Of a stretch of DNA of 64,000 bases, positions 1 to 11,359 are shown piece after piece; position 1 is the stretch's first letter, and every line of letters begins with the position of its first letter. Below the pieces are notes generated by a model. It worked only from the letters and a program-made list of their open reading frames with translations, did no database searches and was not told the DNA's origin. Source of the stretch: Lepidurus packardi (lineage: Eukaryota; Arthropoda; Branchiopoda; Notostraca; Triopsidae); the NCBI GenBank assembly GCA_023053545.1, contig JAKZAN010000001.1, positions 1,012,565-1,076,564 on the forward strand, given 5' to 3'. Made by a program: the position numbers and the translations under genes.

Positions 1-510
1 GGTATGCTTATTTCCCTAATGAGGCCAGTTCCATCATTTCGACAGTATCTCGGAAGAGTTGAACTGATTAAAAAGGTCAAAGCATTGAACATAATTTTGT
101 AATATTGTAATATTTTGATTGAAGTTTCCATTAAGGCTAAACTATGAAGAATCACTATGAAGAATCCTAGTGAGAACTAAATAAAATTCAATAAAAACAG
201 ATCATCCAAATAGAAAGAGACTGAAAATAGGGTGATTTTTGGTTGGTTATTTCCCTAATGAGGCCAGTTACATCATTTCGACATCATCTCAGAATAGTAA
301 TAGTTAATTAGTTTTAAATGATTAAAAAGGTCAAAGCATTTAACATATTTTTTAAATTATTTTGATGGAAGTTTACATTTAGGCTGCACGACTATGAAGA
401 ATCCTAGCGAGAACTAAATAAATTCAAATAAAATCAGATCATCCAAATAGAAAGAGATTGAAAATAGGGTGATTTTTGGTACGCTTATTTCCATAATAAG
501 TAATTACTTT
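1..510. repeat. Tandem repeat, about 238 bp unit
   Basis: A unit opening with a TTATTTCCCTAATGAGGCC-like string starts near 1 and again near 239, and a third partial copy begins near 478. Inside each unit the strings GATTAAAAAGGTCAAAGCAT and ATCATCCAAATAGAAAGAGA recur in the same order. Small indels separate the copies. The array probably continues to the left of the window. Confidence 0.85.
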
Positions 511-1248
511 TACTAATACTATTACAAATATTAATATTATTCTATTACTAATTATTACTCAATACTATTATTATAATATTATTCAATAATATTATTATAA
601 AATTATTCAATAATATTATAACAATATTATTATTACTAATATTATTTTATTACTAATTATTACTTAATTACTAATAAGTAATTACTTCTAAAGCTAAGCA
701 CTGAACCCAATTTTTGCCTATTTTTTTAAGTTGTCTCGAATCGTCGTATTATTTTTGGAAATAATCATAGGGAATTTGGCGCAACTAGGGTTTTTATCTT
801 AACAGATAACAGAGCATAACAGAGTCGCAATGCAGTGTTCCAAGCGAGTCCAACTTTTAGTGTAAATAACGCCGGATCTATAAAATAACAATGTGAGACA
901 GAACTCGGCCGTTTCCGCACATTTTGTCCGTTTTTTTTTGGCGGATTTCAGAACCCCGAAAAGATGTGCAGGATTTTTTTTCTTCGTATTTCACGGATAC
1001 ATAAACACGGTCGTTGATTCTGACCTAATATCGCACCAATTCCTTGGAATTTCAATTCCATCCCTCAGCCAAAAATACACGTTGAAGCTAGTTACGACTG
1101 GATCCCGATAAGCAATGGAGGCTGCATGCAAAACCATAGACACAATTAGGGATTTCACGCTTTGGCCAGAAACGCAGTTACCCATCGAGAATAATAGTTC
1201 CCGAGCGCTTCCTCGAATTTCAATGCCCAATTTTCTGAAAAATGGCAA
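511..1248. other. AT-rich stretch and unassigned sequence
   Basis: Positions 511-680 are almost pure A/T built from ATTATT and TAATATT words. From about 700 to 1248 the composition is more balanced, but I see no splice-consistent coding exon or repeat. Confidence 0.5.
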
Positions 1249-1600
1249 TAATTTCCATTTCTTAATAATTACTATAATTCTTTTAATTCTATAATATAAT
1301 TCTATATATAATTATTTAATATATTTAAGAATACATTTAATTAATATAATTCATATATTTAATAATTGGCCATGTACACAGTTTCATGATGAAAATGTAC
1401 ATGTACATGTACATGAAAATGTACATGTACATGAAAATGTACATGTACATGAAAATGTACATGTACATGAAAAATGGCAATAATTTCCATTTCTTAATAA
1501 TTACTATAATTCTTTTAATTCTATAATATAATTCTATATATAATTATTTAATATATTTAAGAATACATTTAATTAATATAATTCATATATTTAATAATGG
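1249..1600. repeat. Direct repeat flanking an ACATGTACATG microsatellite
   Basis: A block of about 110 bp beginning AATGGCAATAATTTCCATTT is present near 1240-1370 and again, almost identical, at 1472-1600. Between them (about 1388-1470) is a run of ATGAAAATGTACATGTAC units. Each of these is partly self-complementary, so the run could form small hairpins. Confidence 0.85.
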
Positions 1601-1822
1601 GCCATGTACACTGTTTCAGTAAAGAAGGTTACCCGGTATCCTATAAGCGGGAGAAGTATCAACCTACAAGCACAGCGAAACGCTTTGCAATCATCAAATT
1701 TGGTATCACATCAGCAAATCCAAATCAAATCCCAACTTTCAAACGGAATAAGGACGCTACAAGTACATTATTTACAACCACCAGGTAACGTACCTTCCTA
1801 TTTCTAATGAAATTCACTAACA

Positions 1823-2680
1823 CTTTAAAGCTTCCAAACTTGCGAACTTAATCAAAATCCAATTCTAACTTGTAGACGGAATAAGGACTTGTTTAGTTAC
1901 ACTTGGAATTTACCAGTACTTCCATAATTATAAGGAAATTCAATTCGATGTACAAATTCGACCGTTCACCGCAACAGGCGTCAGCCTACGCGGGTTAAAT
2001 CAATAAAAAAAAAAAGGAAATTCAATTCGAAATTCAATTCAAGAACGGTTTAAAGCTTCCAAACTTGAGAAATGAATCAAAAATCAATCAAATTAATCAA
2101 AATCAACATCAAAGCGTAACTTGTAGACGGAATCAGGTCTTATTTCTTTGCACTTTGAATTTACCAGTACTTCAATAATTATAAGGAAATTCAATTCAAG
2201 AACGGTTTACAGCTTCCAAACTTGAGAAATGAATCAATCAATAAATCAAAATCAAATCCTAACTCGCAGACGGAATACGGTCTTATTTCTTTCCACTTAG
2301 AATTTACCAGTACTTTAATAATTATAAGGAAATTCAATTCGAAATTCAATTCAAGAACGGTTTAAAGCTTCCAAACTTGAGAAATGAATCAAAAATCAAT
2401 CAAATTAATCAAAATCAACATCAAATCCTATCTTGTAGACGGAATCAGAACTTCTTTCTTTCCACTTTGAATTTACCAGTACTTCAATAATTATAAGGAA
2501 ATTCAATTCAAGGACGGTTTAAAGCTTCCAAACTCGAGAAATGAATCAATAATAAATCAAAATCAAATTCTAATTTGTAGACGGAATCAGAACTTCTTTC
2601 TTTCCACTTAGAATTTACCAGTACTTCAATAATTAAGGAAATTCAATTCGAAATTCAATGCAAGAACGGTTTTGAGAAAG
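1823..2680. repeat. Tandem repeat, about 155-160 bp unit
   Basis: The strings TTTAAAGCTTCCAAACTTG and TTTACCAGTACTTCAATAAT alternate with a period of about 155-160 bp in the later copies (units near 2049, 2210, 2365 and 2520). The earliest copy is interrupted by the small retroposon at 1949-2013. Copies differ by scattered substitutions. Confidence 0.85.
1949..2013 (+). mobile_element. Very short A-tailed retroposon with 17-bp target duplication
   Basis: A 65-bp insert beginning TGTAC and ending in an A-run lies between two perfect 17-bp copies of a host string, at 1932-1948 and 2014-2030. Uninterrupted copies of the same host repeat nearby (for example near 2330) show the empty site. The insert holds a stem-loop, CCGC(AACAGGCGTCAGCCTAC)GCGG, with an inner AGGC/GCCT stem. 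The A-tail plus target duplication indicate LINE-style retrotransposition of a short or 5'-truncated SINE-like RNA. Confidence 0.7.
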
Positions 2681-2689
2681 TTGAACCAA

Positions 2690-3850
2690 TACCAAGTTTC
2701 ACGTGAAACTAATCTTAATTCAACATTTAAATTAGTTCTCAAATTAAATTACATTCGGTCATCCAGCGCATTTGTATTAGAAAGCAGTCTCGGAGTTTAA
2801 TATCCATTTCTTGGGACGCCTATTCCTCCAACTGTGTTAGCCAGAACTGCTTAAGAGTCTGGGCCATCCCAAAAAGCTCCTGGAATTGAGCCAAAAATGG
2901 GGCGAATTATCCCGCTACCTTCCTGCTTTCCTAATAGGAAGACACGTAATCAGTCTAGCCTCTCCATAACCCATAACACCATAGCAAAGACGTGGGACTC
3001 GACATTCTTTCGCTGCCAAGTTGTTAAACAAGACCCAGAGTTGCAGCTTGAATATCAAAACCTCAGCAAAAGTCAGCAACGCCTTCTCCGCTTTCGTCTC
3101 AACGCTGCTCCCAACAACCCAAACCGCTCCAAACTCCATCGTATCGCCAGGCAAACGAAATACCAGGCAGAGCTCCATTTGAAATATTTTTTTACAATTT
3201 TTTTTAACCCTATCCACCCCAAAAAAAGGAGTCGCTGATCCTCAGCTGGTAAGACAATCCCAGATTGTTATACTAAACCCTTCGAACGCCCCGCATGTCA
3301 GTCCAAGCCACTCTAATTTGTCTTACGGCATAATTAAAAAGGAAATACTGGCATTCCACACGTCCTCCCAAAAAAAAAGAAAAAAAAAAAAGAAAAAAAA
3401 CGCCCTTGCCATGCACATAACGGCCCTTTTAGTGCACACGATTTCTTTTCGCGGAGCATTTGGGATAGTATGCTCCGCACGCAAGAATCTTCTCTTGATT
3501 ACCAAAATGCATTATAAAAAGGACTTTTTTTTTTCTTTTTTTTTTCCTCGTTCTTCCAGTTCACCTCACAAAGTCTTGAGGCGTCAATCAATCAACGTGA
3601 AATCAAGGCTTTCTGGCTGCCTGCAACGTTTTTAAGAGGGGAAGCTGGATAAGCAAAGCTACAGACAATTGGACACGCGTGACCAAAGGCACCATTGTTG
3701 GATCTATGCGGAGTTCGTGTGGTGCGTTAAACCTTGCCGACTATTTGCATAAAAGGGGTCCAGAAAGGTACAGGTGGTCTGCCCGAACGGAAAGTACCTT
3801 CCATTCCCAATGTCCATTTGAAAATGGGACGTTTTTCTTATTCTAAATAC
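2690..3850. other. Unassigned stretch, no supported gene
   Basis: Mixed-composition sequence with several A- or T-homopolymers (3369-3400, 3527-3545). Short open frames exist on both strands, but none has a convincing start, splice sites or recognisable domain. Confidence 0.4.
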
Positions 3851-3859
3851 AAGCGAATT

Positions 3860-4860
3860 CACAGAATCGCGCAACAAAATTCAGCGCTTCCCATTCGAAT
3901 CCCTTTCTATAAAAAAGCAAGAAATAGTCTATAAAAAAGCATAAAATAGTAAAAATAGTAAAAAAAAAAATTAGAAAATAGTAAAAACTAATAAAAATAG
4001 AATAGAAAAATAAAATAGTAAATAGTAAAAAAAGGCTTCAAAAGTTTTTAAAAATATAATAATTCATAAAGTTACCAAATAATCTCAAACTTTTTTAACG
4101 CTCGACAAAACATCGCGTAACAAAATTCAGCGCTTCCCATTCGAATCTCTTTGTATGAAAAAAGTAAGAAATAGTCTATAAAAAAGTAAGAAATAGTAAA
4201 ATAATAAAAATAGTAAATAAAATAGAAAACAGAAAATAGTAAAAAAATAATAAAATAGAATAGAAAAATAAATTATAAAATAGTAAAAAAAGGCTTAAAA
4301 AAGTTTTTAAAAATATAATAATTCATAAAGTTACCAAATAATCTCAAACTTTTTTAACGCTCGACAAAACATCGCGTAACAAAATTCAGCGCTTCCCATT
4401 CGAATCCCTTTGTATAAAAAAAAGTAAGAAATAGTAAAAATAGTAAAAAATAGAAAACAGTAAAAAAATAATAAAATAGAATAGAAAAATAAAATAGAAA
4501 ATAGTAAAAAAGGCTTCAAAAAGTTTTTAAAAAATATAATAATTCAAAAAGTTACCAAATAATCTCAAACTTTTTTAACGCTCGACAAAACATCGCTTCC
4601 TATTCGAATCCCTTTGCATAAAAACAAGTAAAAACGCCTTTAAAAAAAAAAAAAAAAAAAAAAAAAAGTAAGAAATAGTAAAATAATAAAAATAGTAAAT
4701 AAAATAGAAAACAGAAAATAGTAAAAAAAACAATAAAATAGACTAGAAAAATAAAATAGAAAATATAAAATCGTAAAAAAAGGCTCAAAAAAAGTTTTTA
4801 AAAAATAGAATAATTCATAAAGTTAGCAAATAATCTCAAACTTTTTTAACGCTCGATTAT
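3860..4860. repeat. Tandem repeat, about 220-260 bp unit
   Basis: Four copies of a unit containing TTCAGCGCTTCCCATTCGAAT start near 3865, 4113, 4372 and 4590 (the last copy lacks part of it). Each is followed by an A-rich section of AATAGTAAAA words and then TTACCAAATAATCTCAAACT. The A-rich section changes length most between copies. Confidence 0.85.
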
Positions 4861-5300
4861 CTCCAATTTGCGCACGGAAAATAATAGCCTACACAAAGTA
4901 AAACGAGTCCCGCAGAACCCATAAATTGCACTAATTTCCACTTGCGAAGGATACGAAGGATAGATCCTGTTATGCCCCAACCGTCTAATGAAGCAATTAA
5001 CGTATGGGAAACCTTGGGTAAGCCAGAGTCAATTGACTTTTTTTTTTCCCCTTTCTTTTGTGGTGTGGTAAACCTTGTGTTGTGTCGTGAAAACTCGGGA
5101 GATCGTTGGGGGGGAAGAAAAAAAAAAAAAAAAAAAAAAAACTTCAAACTTTTTCATCCCGCAGGAAATTCACCTAACAATTTCAAGGTTTGCACGTCGG
5201 TGGTCTCCTTGGATGTGTTGGCGTGCAAATGTCCCAACAGTCCAGGCAAGAAGCCCATTGGGCGCAAGAAACCAACAAACGAAAATATAAAAAAAGACTG

Positions 5301-5337
<37 letters not shown>

Positions 5338-6209
5338 ACAGGATGTATATATAACAAGCGCTTCTTTTTCTTAATTTCAGCTGTCGTTTCCAACTAGACT
5401 TTATACTTCGCTCGTTCCCCCTAGGGTCATAATACACCTTTCAAGTAAACTTTCCCCTTACACTCTTTCACAGAGTTAGGATCCATCGTTAATGCTAACT
5501 CTAAATGAAGGCATGGAAGACGCACAATTTCTTTACGCAATAAATCCCTAGGGCATCTCCGGGGTGATCATTCGCCAAGTCTAAACTCGAAAGTTATAAA
5601 CCTCTTTTTCGACAGTATAAACCTCGCTTGCCAAGAACAGGGAACGAAAAATAGGAAAATCCAAAATAAAGAAAGGAAAATAAATCAAGACTGTCACAGA
5701 ATATTACAATCTGGCTTATTTAGCAAAGATACTTTATAAGATGCTTTCCAAAACAGTTACTATTAACCAAAAAAAATGTGAACATTACTAAATAAAAGCA
5801 CTCCCCCAGAATTGACTATCGTCTGCATCACTGTCGTCGACATTCCTGAATCTGTAATAGGATTCTTGCATAATTTTCCAAACGCTACTTCAACTTGATA
5901 GAACGCTGAAAAAAAGAAGCCCGAGTCGCGACTCCCTTTCTTAGACTCTAATAATAAATTAGCAATAATAAAATCTAAAATTAATAAATCTAAAAATAAA
6001 TTTGCGAGTCTTAGACTCTCAAGTCTAAGAAACTCTTAATAAAGCAAAAAGCAAGCCGTAGAATATGATATTCGCTGGGAGATTCATATCATTAACATGG
6101 CATTCCAAGTAATTTAGGCTGATCGTAAAAGCAGATTAAATTAAAATTAAAAGCAAGTTAAAAATTAAAAATTAATAGAGCGAAATTAATTCATTAAATT
6201 AATAGAGCG
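4861..6209. other. Unassigned stretch with long poly-A tracts
   Basis: Long adenine tracts lie at 5116-5142 and 5305-5335. No coding exon, RNA gene or dispersed repeat could be supported. Short AATTAAAA-rich words appear near 6130-6220, just before the retroposon. Confidence 0.4.
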
Positions 6210-6223
6210 AAAATTAAAAGCAG

Positions 6224-6288
6224 TACGTTTTTAATAATAAACTTTGGCAACAGGCTTACGCCAATATAATTAAAAAAAAAAAAAAAAA
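6224..6288 (+). mobile_element. Very short A-tailed retroposon with 14-bp target duplication
   Basis: A 65-bp insert starting TACGTTTTTAATAATAAACT and ending in a 19-A tail is bounded by a perfect 14-bp duplication (AAAATTAAAAGCAG at 6210-6223 and 6289-6302). It contains the stem-loop TTGGC(AACAGGCTTAC)GCCAA. It is the same length as the copy at 1949-2013 and shares the AACAGGC core, so the two are members of one family. Confidence 0.75.
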
Positions 6289-6371
6289 AAAATTAAAAGC
6301 AGATTTCCTTCCGATTTTTTAAGTGATTAAGATGATTCAAGGCTACAATGGTTCCAATTTTCGTGACAATA

Positions 6372-7425
6372 CAGTAGATGTCGCTAATTGTGATCTTTTT
6401 TGAACAAGTAAATTAGGATTCTATTAAGCGGAGATTCGAATAACTTTTTTTTTAGATTCGAAATCTGTTAGCTTGTTTAGACCAAAGAAACAAAGCATCG
6501 TCGACTTTTTGACACTTTCCACACATTTTTCCTAGATTCAATACACAATCTATGGTTCATTTCGTTCAGATTTTTCCACAATTTGGATAGAAACGACTGA
6601 GAAATTCCTAATTTAACTTCCAACTTTTCAAACCACACTTTTCCTTTTTCTAGATTCAATACATCCACTATGGTTCATTTCGTTAAGATGTTTCCACAAT
6701 TTGGATAGAAATGATTGAGGAATTCCTAATTTAACGGGTTTCCCTTTGGGGCCAATCTTTTAAATTGAACTTATCCCAAGTTTCAATGAGCCACAACTTC
6801 TTTTTTACCTTTAAATCACCTCTTTTCTTGTTCGTCCCCATTTTTATAGAACCACACGTCTAAAACACAACAAACACTAGCCTTTGAAGCCTATTCCTAC
6901 GCTTAGCTAAGGTTCTCAACACGCTATCACTTCTAATTTACGTAGTCAATTAAAGGAACTGATTCAATTAAACAACCTGCTCATTTAATGGACTGGGGAG
7001 TTTAGAAGGGATTTCCACCTAAGCGTAGTAGGCTGGAAATGACAGGATTCGTCAAACCAACGTATAAGCAATGTCGTTGGCCAATACGCAGTATTGGCCA
7101 AAAAAGCTTAAAAAAGGTAAAAAAAAGCTTTTAAAAAGCCGATTTCCTCCTGATTTCGTCACTGTAGCAATTACTCCTGTAGTTTCATTACTGCACAAGT
7201 GTCGATTCTTTCGAAACTGAATCCAATCCCCCAAAATATGATTCTAGTAACAAATTCAACTGCTATGAATTGTACCATTACGAATCGATCCTTAAAAATG
7301 TGATTCCGTGCGTTTGGAATCTAAAAACCAGTGATTCTAAAATTCTAAAAACTCTAAAAATTCTAAAAAATAAAATTCTAAAAATTCTTAAAGGATTCTA
7401 AAAACCAGTGATCACAATAAGCGCT
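6372..7425. mobile_element. Non-autonomous pogo/Tc1-like DNA transposon, about 1.05 kb
   Basis: The left end reads CAGTAGATGTCGCTAATTGT just after a TA. The right end reads GATCACAATAAGCGCTG just before a TA, so the ends are rough inverted repeats with TA flanks, as in pogo and other Tc1/mariner-type elements. The right terminus has lost a few bases compared with related ends at 53867 and 30242. The body (CCAATCTTTTAAATT, GCCACAACTTC, GTCTAAAACA words) is shared with 52.5-54.3 kb. No transposase ORF is visible, so it depends on an element elsewhere or is dead. Confidence 0.7.
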
Positions 7426-7848
7426 GTAAATCACGACAATTTCTGACATAGGAAAGCTTTAAAACCCCGATTTCCTCCCGATTTTACCAAGATGGTTCCA
7501 AGATGATTCCAATATTCTTTTTCAAGATTTCAATTTTCAATTTTCCAATTTTTCAAAACGGTTCCAATTTTCTTAAAAACAGCATCGCAAAAATTCCTTT
7601 CAATAATCCTCCCACGCATACATCAACGCTTAAGCCCTAACACTCTGCTCTAAAAGGCACTATGCAAATCTACCCCATTGCAAATCGCCAATATCCCACA
7701 CTAAAAACGCAAGATTGACAGTTACCTTTCCCCAGATCTCTTATCATCCTCACATTTTATGCTAAGCGCCCGAGTAAGCGGCTTAGGATCGTAAAAATCG
7801 GACATGGCGAGAATCCAAAAAAAAAATGAAAATAATCCCCCATAGATC

Positions 7849-8250
7849 TCATTTGCATCTACCTAAATGGTGACGTTTGCGATGGTTACAACAAGGTGCA
7901 TCGTAATAATCTCGGATCACATTGTGCGAGGGGTTATTCCTCTCCTCCTCTTCTTCTTCTGCGTCTGCAGCGAGTGAATTGGGTGCCGCAGCATCCACAC
8001 TAGAAGACTCCAACGAAGCGGTATCTCGCAACTGCAAAGCCTCGGCCACCGCTAACGACAAATCCTCCGGTTCCTCCGCTGGGGGCGCTCCTACGTCCCC
8101 TCGACTCCCGGCCGCTACGGGCGCTAGCGGCGTTAAAACGTCTTCCCAATTGGCTCGCGAGTCCGCATGCCGATGATTCCGTTTCCCACTCGCCACTGAC
8201 AACAATAGCACGGCCAACAACGCAAACATGACGTCATGTTTGACGGCCAT
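7849..8250 (-). CDS. Small secreted protein or peptide precursor, function unknown
   Basis: An ATG at 8250 opens a 133-residue frame ending in TGA. The first 22 residues are a good signal peptide: a short charged start followed by FALLAVLLLSVASG. The middle is rich in Ala, Pro, Ser, Glu and Asp, with a run of six acidic residues near 107-112. The C-terminus is basic and holds the only three cysteines (DAPCCNHRKRHHLGRCK). This layout (signal, acidic spacer, basic Cys-containing end) fits a secreted peptide or hormone precursor, but I recognise no family. GC content is much higher than in the flanks, which supports coding. A GTAGAT donor-like site lies inside the last codons, so this could instead be the first exon of a longer secreted protein. 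Two in-frame methionines (residues 1 and 8) could serve as start; the first keeps the charged N-region. Confidence 0.5.
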   Translation of the reverse strand: MAVKHDVMFALLAVLLLSVASGKRNHRHADSRANWEDVLTPLAPVAAGSRGDVGAPPAEEPEDLSLAVAEALQLRDTASLESSSVDAAAPNSLAADAEEEEEERNNPSHNVIRDYYDAPCCNHRKRHHLGRCK

Positions 8251-8259
8251 TATCGTTTG

Positions 8260-9130
8260 ATTTTCCCCCACCTTTATTTTTGTTAAAAAAGGGGGAAAAC
8301 TACTTTTCCAAAACTCCCAATGGGAACTTCCACCCCCCTCCTGGATCAAGCTTCTTGCATGTTATGGGGCAACAATGAAAAACACATACACGCACGGGCC
8401 CCGCGGAAAAACGTTCGTTTGGGATCCAAACCAAGCGGACTATGTGCGCCTAACACGAAAAACGAAAGAAAATGAACGGCAATGTTTCACCGGAATAGAT
8501 TGAATTAACTATGCGCCACACGTCCACAGTTGAAGAATCTTTTAGCACCACTACCACAGAAGGAAACCCGCCTTTTTGTTGGGCGAAACTAGAACGCCAT
8601 CGTTTCTACAAGCGACTTCAAGAGGACCAAACACAGAGAGAGTTTCTTGCGTAAAACTGGATGGACTTTGCAGGAAACTACAGCCCATTGCTAGATTCAC
8701 ACACACAGGAAGGCCAGAAGGTCCTTTTCGGGGGCTTCTTGCAATTGTAACAAGTTTAGTGCACTTTAAGCGGCCGTAAAGGGAAAGGAAAACGGTGCGG
8801 AGAGTCGTTACAAAAGAGAAGCCGCGAACACGGGCAGTCACTAAGCCAAGCAAGCGGAGCAGACGGCGCCTGACACGTTACTGACGATAGACCCAAGCCG
8901 GCACGGACTCCCTACTCCCTACTGTCGTGCCCAGACAAGCTTGGCCCCGCGCATTGGAGGTCCAACACGCGGATTTAAGACTCCGCCTTTATGGAACAAA
9001 ACCCGACCTTCTCCATATACTTGTGTACAAACAATGTCTCGTTGGGTAAATTCCAAGATATACTCTAACCAAGCTACACTAGCTATAAGAATAGCTCAAT
9101 CTACTCTAAAACTAACCACCAAACTCTATA
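8260..9130. other. Unassigned GC-moderate stretch upstream of the small secreted-protein ORF
   Basis: This sequence lies 5' of the minus-strand ORF and could hold its promoter or 5' leader. I see no clear TATA element, splice-consistent exon or repeat. Confidence 0.3.
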
Positions 9131-9139
9131 AAAACTAAA

Positions 9140-9400
9140 AAATAATGAAAATGTTAACTAGTTAAATTGTTAACTAGTTTAAACGAGTAAAAAATAGCTA
9201 AAAATAGTTTATGTACACATAAACTATAGATTAACCGTAAAACTAGTAACATTAACTAAATACATTAACTAGTAACATTAACATTAAACTAGTAACATTA
9301 AATACATTAACGATGCAAACTATCGATGTATAAATAATCGATATAAAAATCGATGTATAAATAATCGATATAATAATCGATGTAGAAATATCGATGTATA
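9140..9400. repeat. Short AT-rich direct repeats
   Basis: Words such as AACTAGTAACATTAA (9240-9310) and ATCGATGTATAAATAATCGA (about 9320-9400) recur several times. The second is rich in the self-complementary ATCGAT. The tract has the look of a degenerate microsatellite. Confidence 0.7.
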
Positions 9401-10590
9401 AACTTGAAAAGGACTCGAAATTGGCACTTTCGTGTTAAAGTTACATAGGTTCACTTCGCAGGACTATTTTAACAAGCACGACTAGATTCGCTTACAAAAA
9501 CTCCCGATTCCTTTCAAACTCAAGTGGAATAACTGGACAAGAAGGTTTCAACAAAAAAAATTTTAATAAAAGCTTCTACTGCTTGTCACATTTGAACGAG
9601 ATTCCGTTGAAATAAAGAAGAGTGGCATTGTTTACGTTTCTGGATGAAAATAAGTTGTGTTGTCTTTCTCTTAAGAGTGGGGTTTCAGAACAAGAGCCGT
9701 GAATGGAGACTAAGGACAAGGGTTTAAGCTAACTCTTTTCAAACTTGATAGGGAGGAAATGAATTCTGGAAACTCAACTTTCTTTCTTACAAAAGAGGGA
9801 TTTCAAGTCACGGAACCGCGAACGTGAAGATAACGGCCAAAATAACAGTCTAAATAAATACGCGTTCCCCTAATCTCAGAAAGCATTGAGAGCCTCTCTC
9901 TTACTTGGCAAAAGAAGCGAACGTCAGGAATTAACTTCCCAACCCCAACAACCTCTTCAGTCAGTCAAGTCAGAGCATCGCTCCTCCCAAGAGACAGAAA
10001 GAGGAAAGAAAAAAAAATAATCTTTGATATATAAAATAGCTCGCTGGATAGTTCGCAAGTCTTCAATTGTCGTTGCAATACAAAAAAGAAAATAAGAATA
10101 TAAAAAAAATAATAATATTTAAACGAAGTTTCATTTATAATTAAGTCTGCAGCAAACATCAGAGGTTAAAATTGTTCAAAAATGGTTCAAAAGTCGAAAT
10201 CAAGTAAAAAAAATAAATAAATAAAAATAAACTCAAGCTAAGCAGTACGGTAATTATTAAGTGCACAAACTCAAATCATTAATTTCCCCCAAAGTTCACT
10301 ATTGTTGGCCCGTTGCAAGAGCATGGAGATGGTAAATGATCCATTACGAATGAAAAGCTGCGCATCGCAATTAAGAGAAGTTCAACACGACAATCCCTTT
10401 AGACACAAAAAGTGGTTACCCCATAAAGCGTTTTGCAACTTAATTAATTTGCACCTGCACATCTTCCATGTCCCCGGAAACTAAAAACAGCGCTTTCAAA
10501 GGCAAAATAATTAAACCTTTGACCCTGCTTCAACTTTCTAGTCAATTCTACCTTTTTCTAGAATGTTAACGGGAAGTAGACACGAAGACG
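9401..10590. other. Unassigned stretch
   Basis: No repeat, RNA gene or convincing exon was found. A run of T/A words lies near 10080-10240. Confidence 0.35.
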
Positions 10591-10591
10591 G

Positions 10592-11356
10592 CCCGACAAA
10601 AGGATTCCGTGTACCGACATAAGGACGCCGGACCCTGACATAAGGACGTCGGACCCCGACAGAAGGACGCCAGGTCCATAATCGTTTAAGGTGCGAATGT
10701 AATTCCGAGTTTAAAAAGTCTCTGCTCATTGGTTAAGCGCCAACGAGATTGGAAAGTGTTTAAGATGTGTTAAAAAAATACGTCACAAGGACGCCGGGCC
10801 CCGACAGAAGGACGACAGGTCCATAATCGTTTAAGGTACCAATGTAATTCCGAGTTTAAAAAGTCTCTGCTCATTCGTTAAGCGCCAACGAGATTAGGTG
10901 TTTAAGTCGTGATAAAAAAAATACGTCACAAGGACGCTGAACCCCGACAGAAGGACGAAAGGTCCCATAATCGTTTAAGGTACCAATGTAATTCCGAGTT
11001 TTAAAGTCTCTGCTCATTGGTTAAGCGCCAACGAGATTAGGTGTTTAAGCCGTGATAAAAAAAATACGTCACAAGGACGCCGGGCCCCGACAGAAGGACG
11101 CCAGGTCCATAATCGTTTAAGGTACCAATGTAATTCCGAGTTTTAAAGTCTCTGCTCATTGATTAAGTGCCAACGAGATTAGAAGGTGTTTAAGCCGTGT
11201 TAAAAAATACGTCACAAGGACGCCAGACCCCGACAGAAGGACGCCTAACCTAACCCAACCTAACCTTGTGACGTATTTTTCTAAAAGATTATGGACCTGG
11301 CGTCCTTCTGTCGGGGCCCGGCGTCCTTGTGTCGGGGCCTGACTTCCTTATGTCGC
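10592..11356. repeat. Fold-back block: about 143-bp satellite between inverted ends
   Basis: Four tandem units of about 143 bp begin with AAGGACGCC-type starts near 10644, 10787, 10930 and 11073, with the next start at 11216. Each contains CCATAATCGTTTAAGG, CTCTGCTCATTGGTTAAGCG and a closing TACGTCAC. Both outer ends carry sub-repeats of about 21 bp of the form AAGGACGCCGGACCCCGACA. The right end (11266-11356) is in inverse orientation to the left, so the block can fold back. The structure recalls fold-back transposons or satellites captured within inverted termini. No ORF is present. Confidence 0.8.
11244..11265 (-). repeat. Interstitial TTAGG-like telomere motif
   Basis: The string CCTAACCTAACCCAACCTAA reads on the minus strand as TTAGG units with one variant. 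It lies exactly where the direct satellite units switch to the inverted right end of the fold-back block. TTAGG is the usual arthropod telomere repeat; a 22-bp run may also be chance. Confidence 0.5.
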
Positions 11357-11359
11357 CTT

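Noticed and set aside
3880-4620. Repeated CATTCGAATCCC strings resembling a tRNA B box
   Set aside because: No A box at the right distance and no cloverleaf; they are part of the 220-260 bp tandem repeat.
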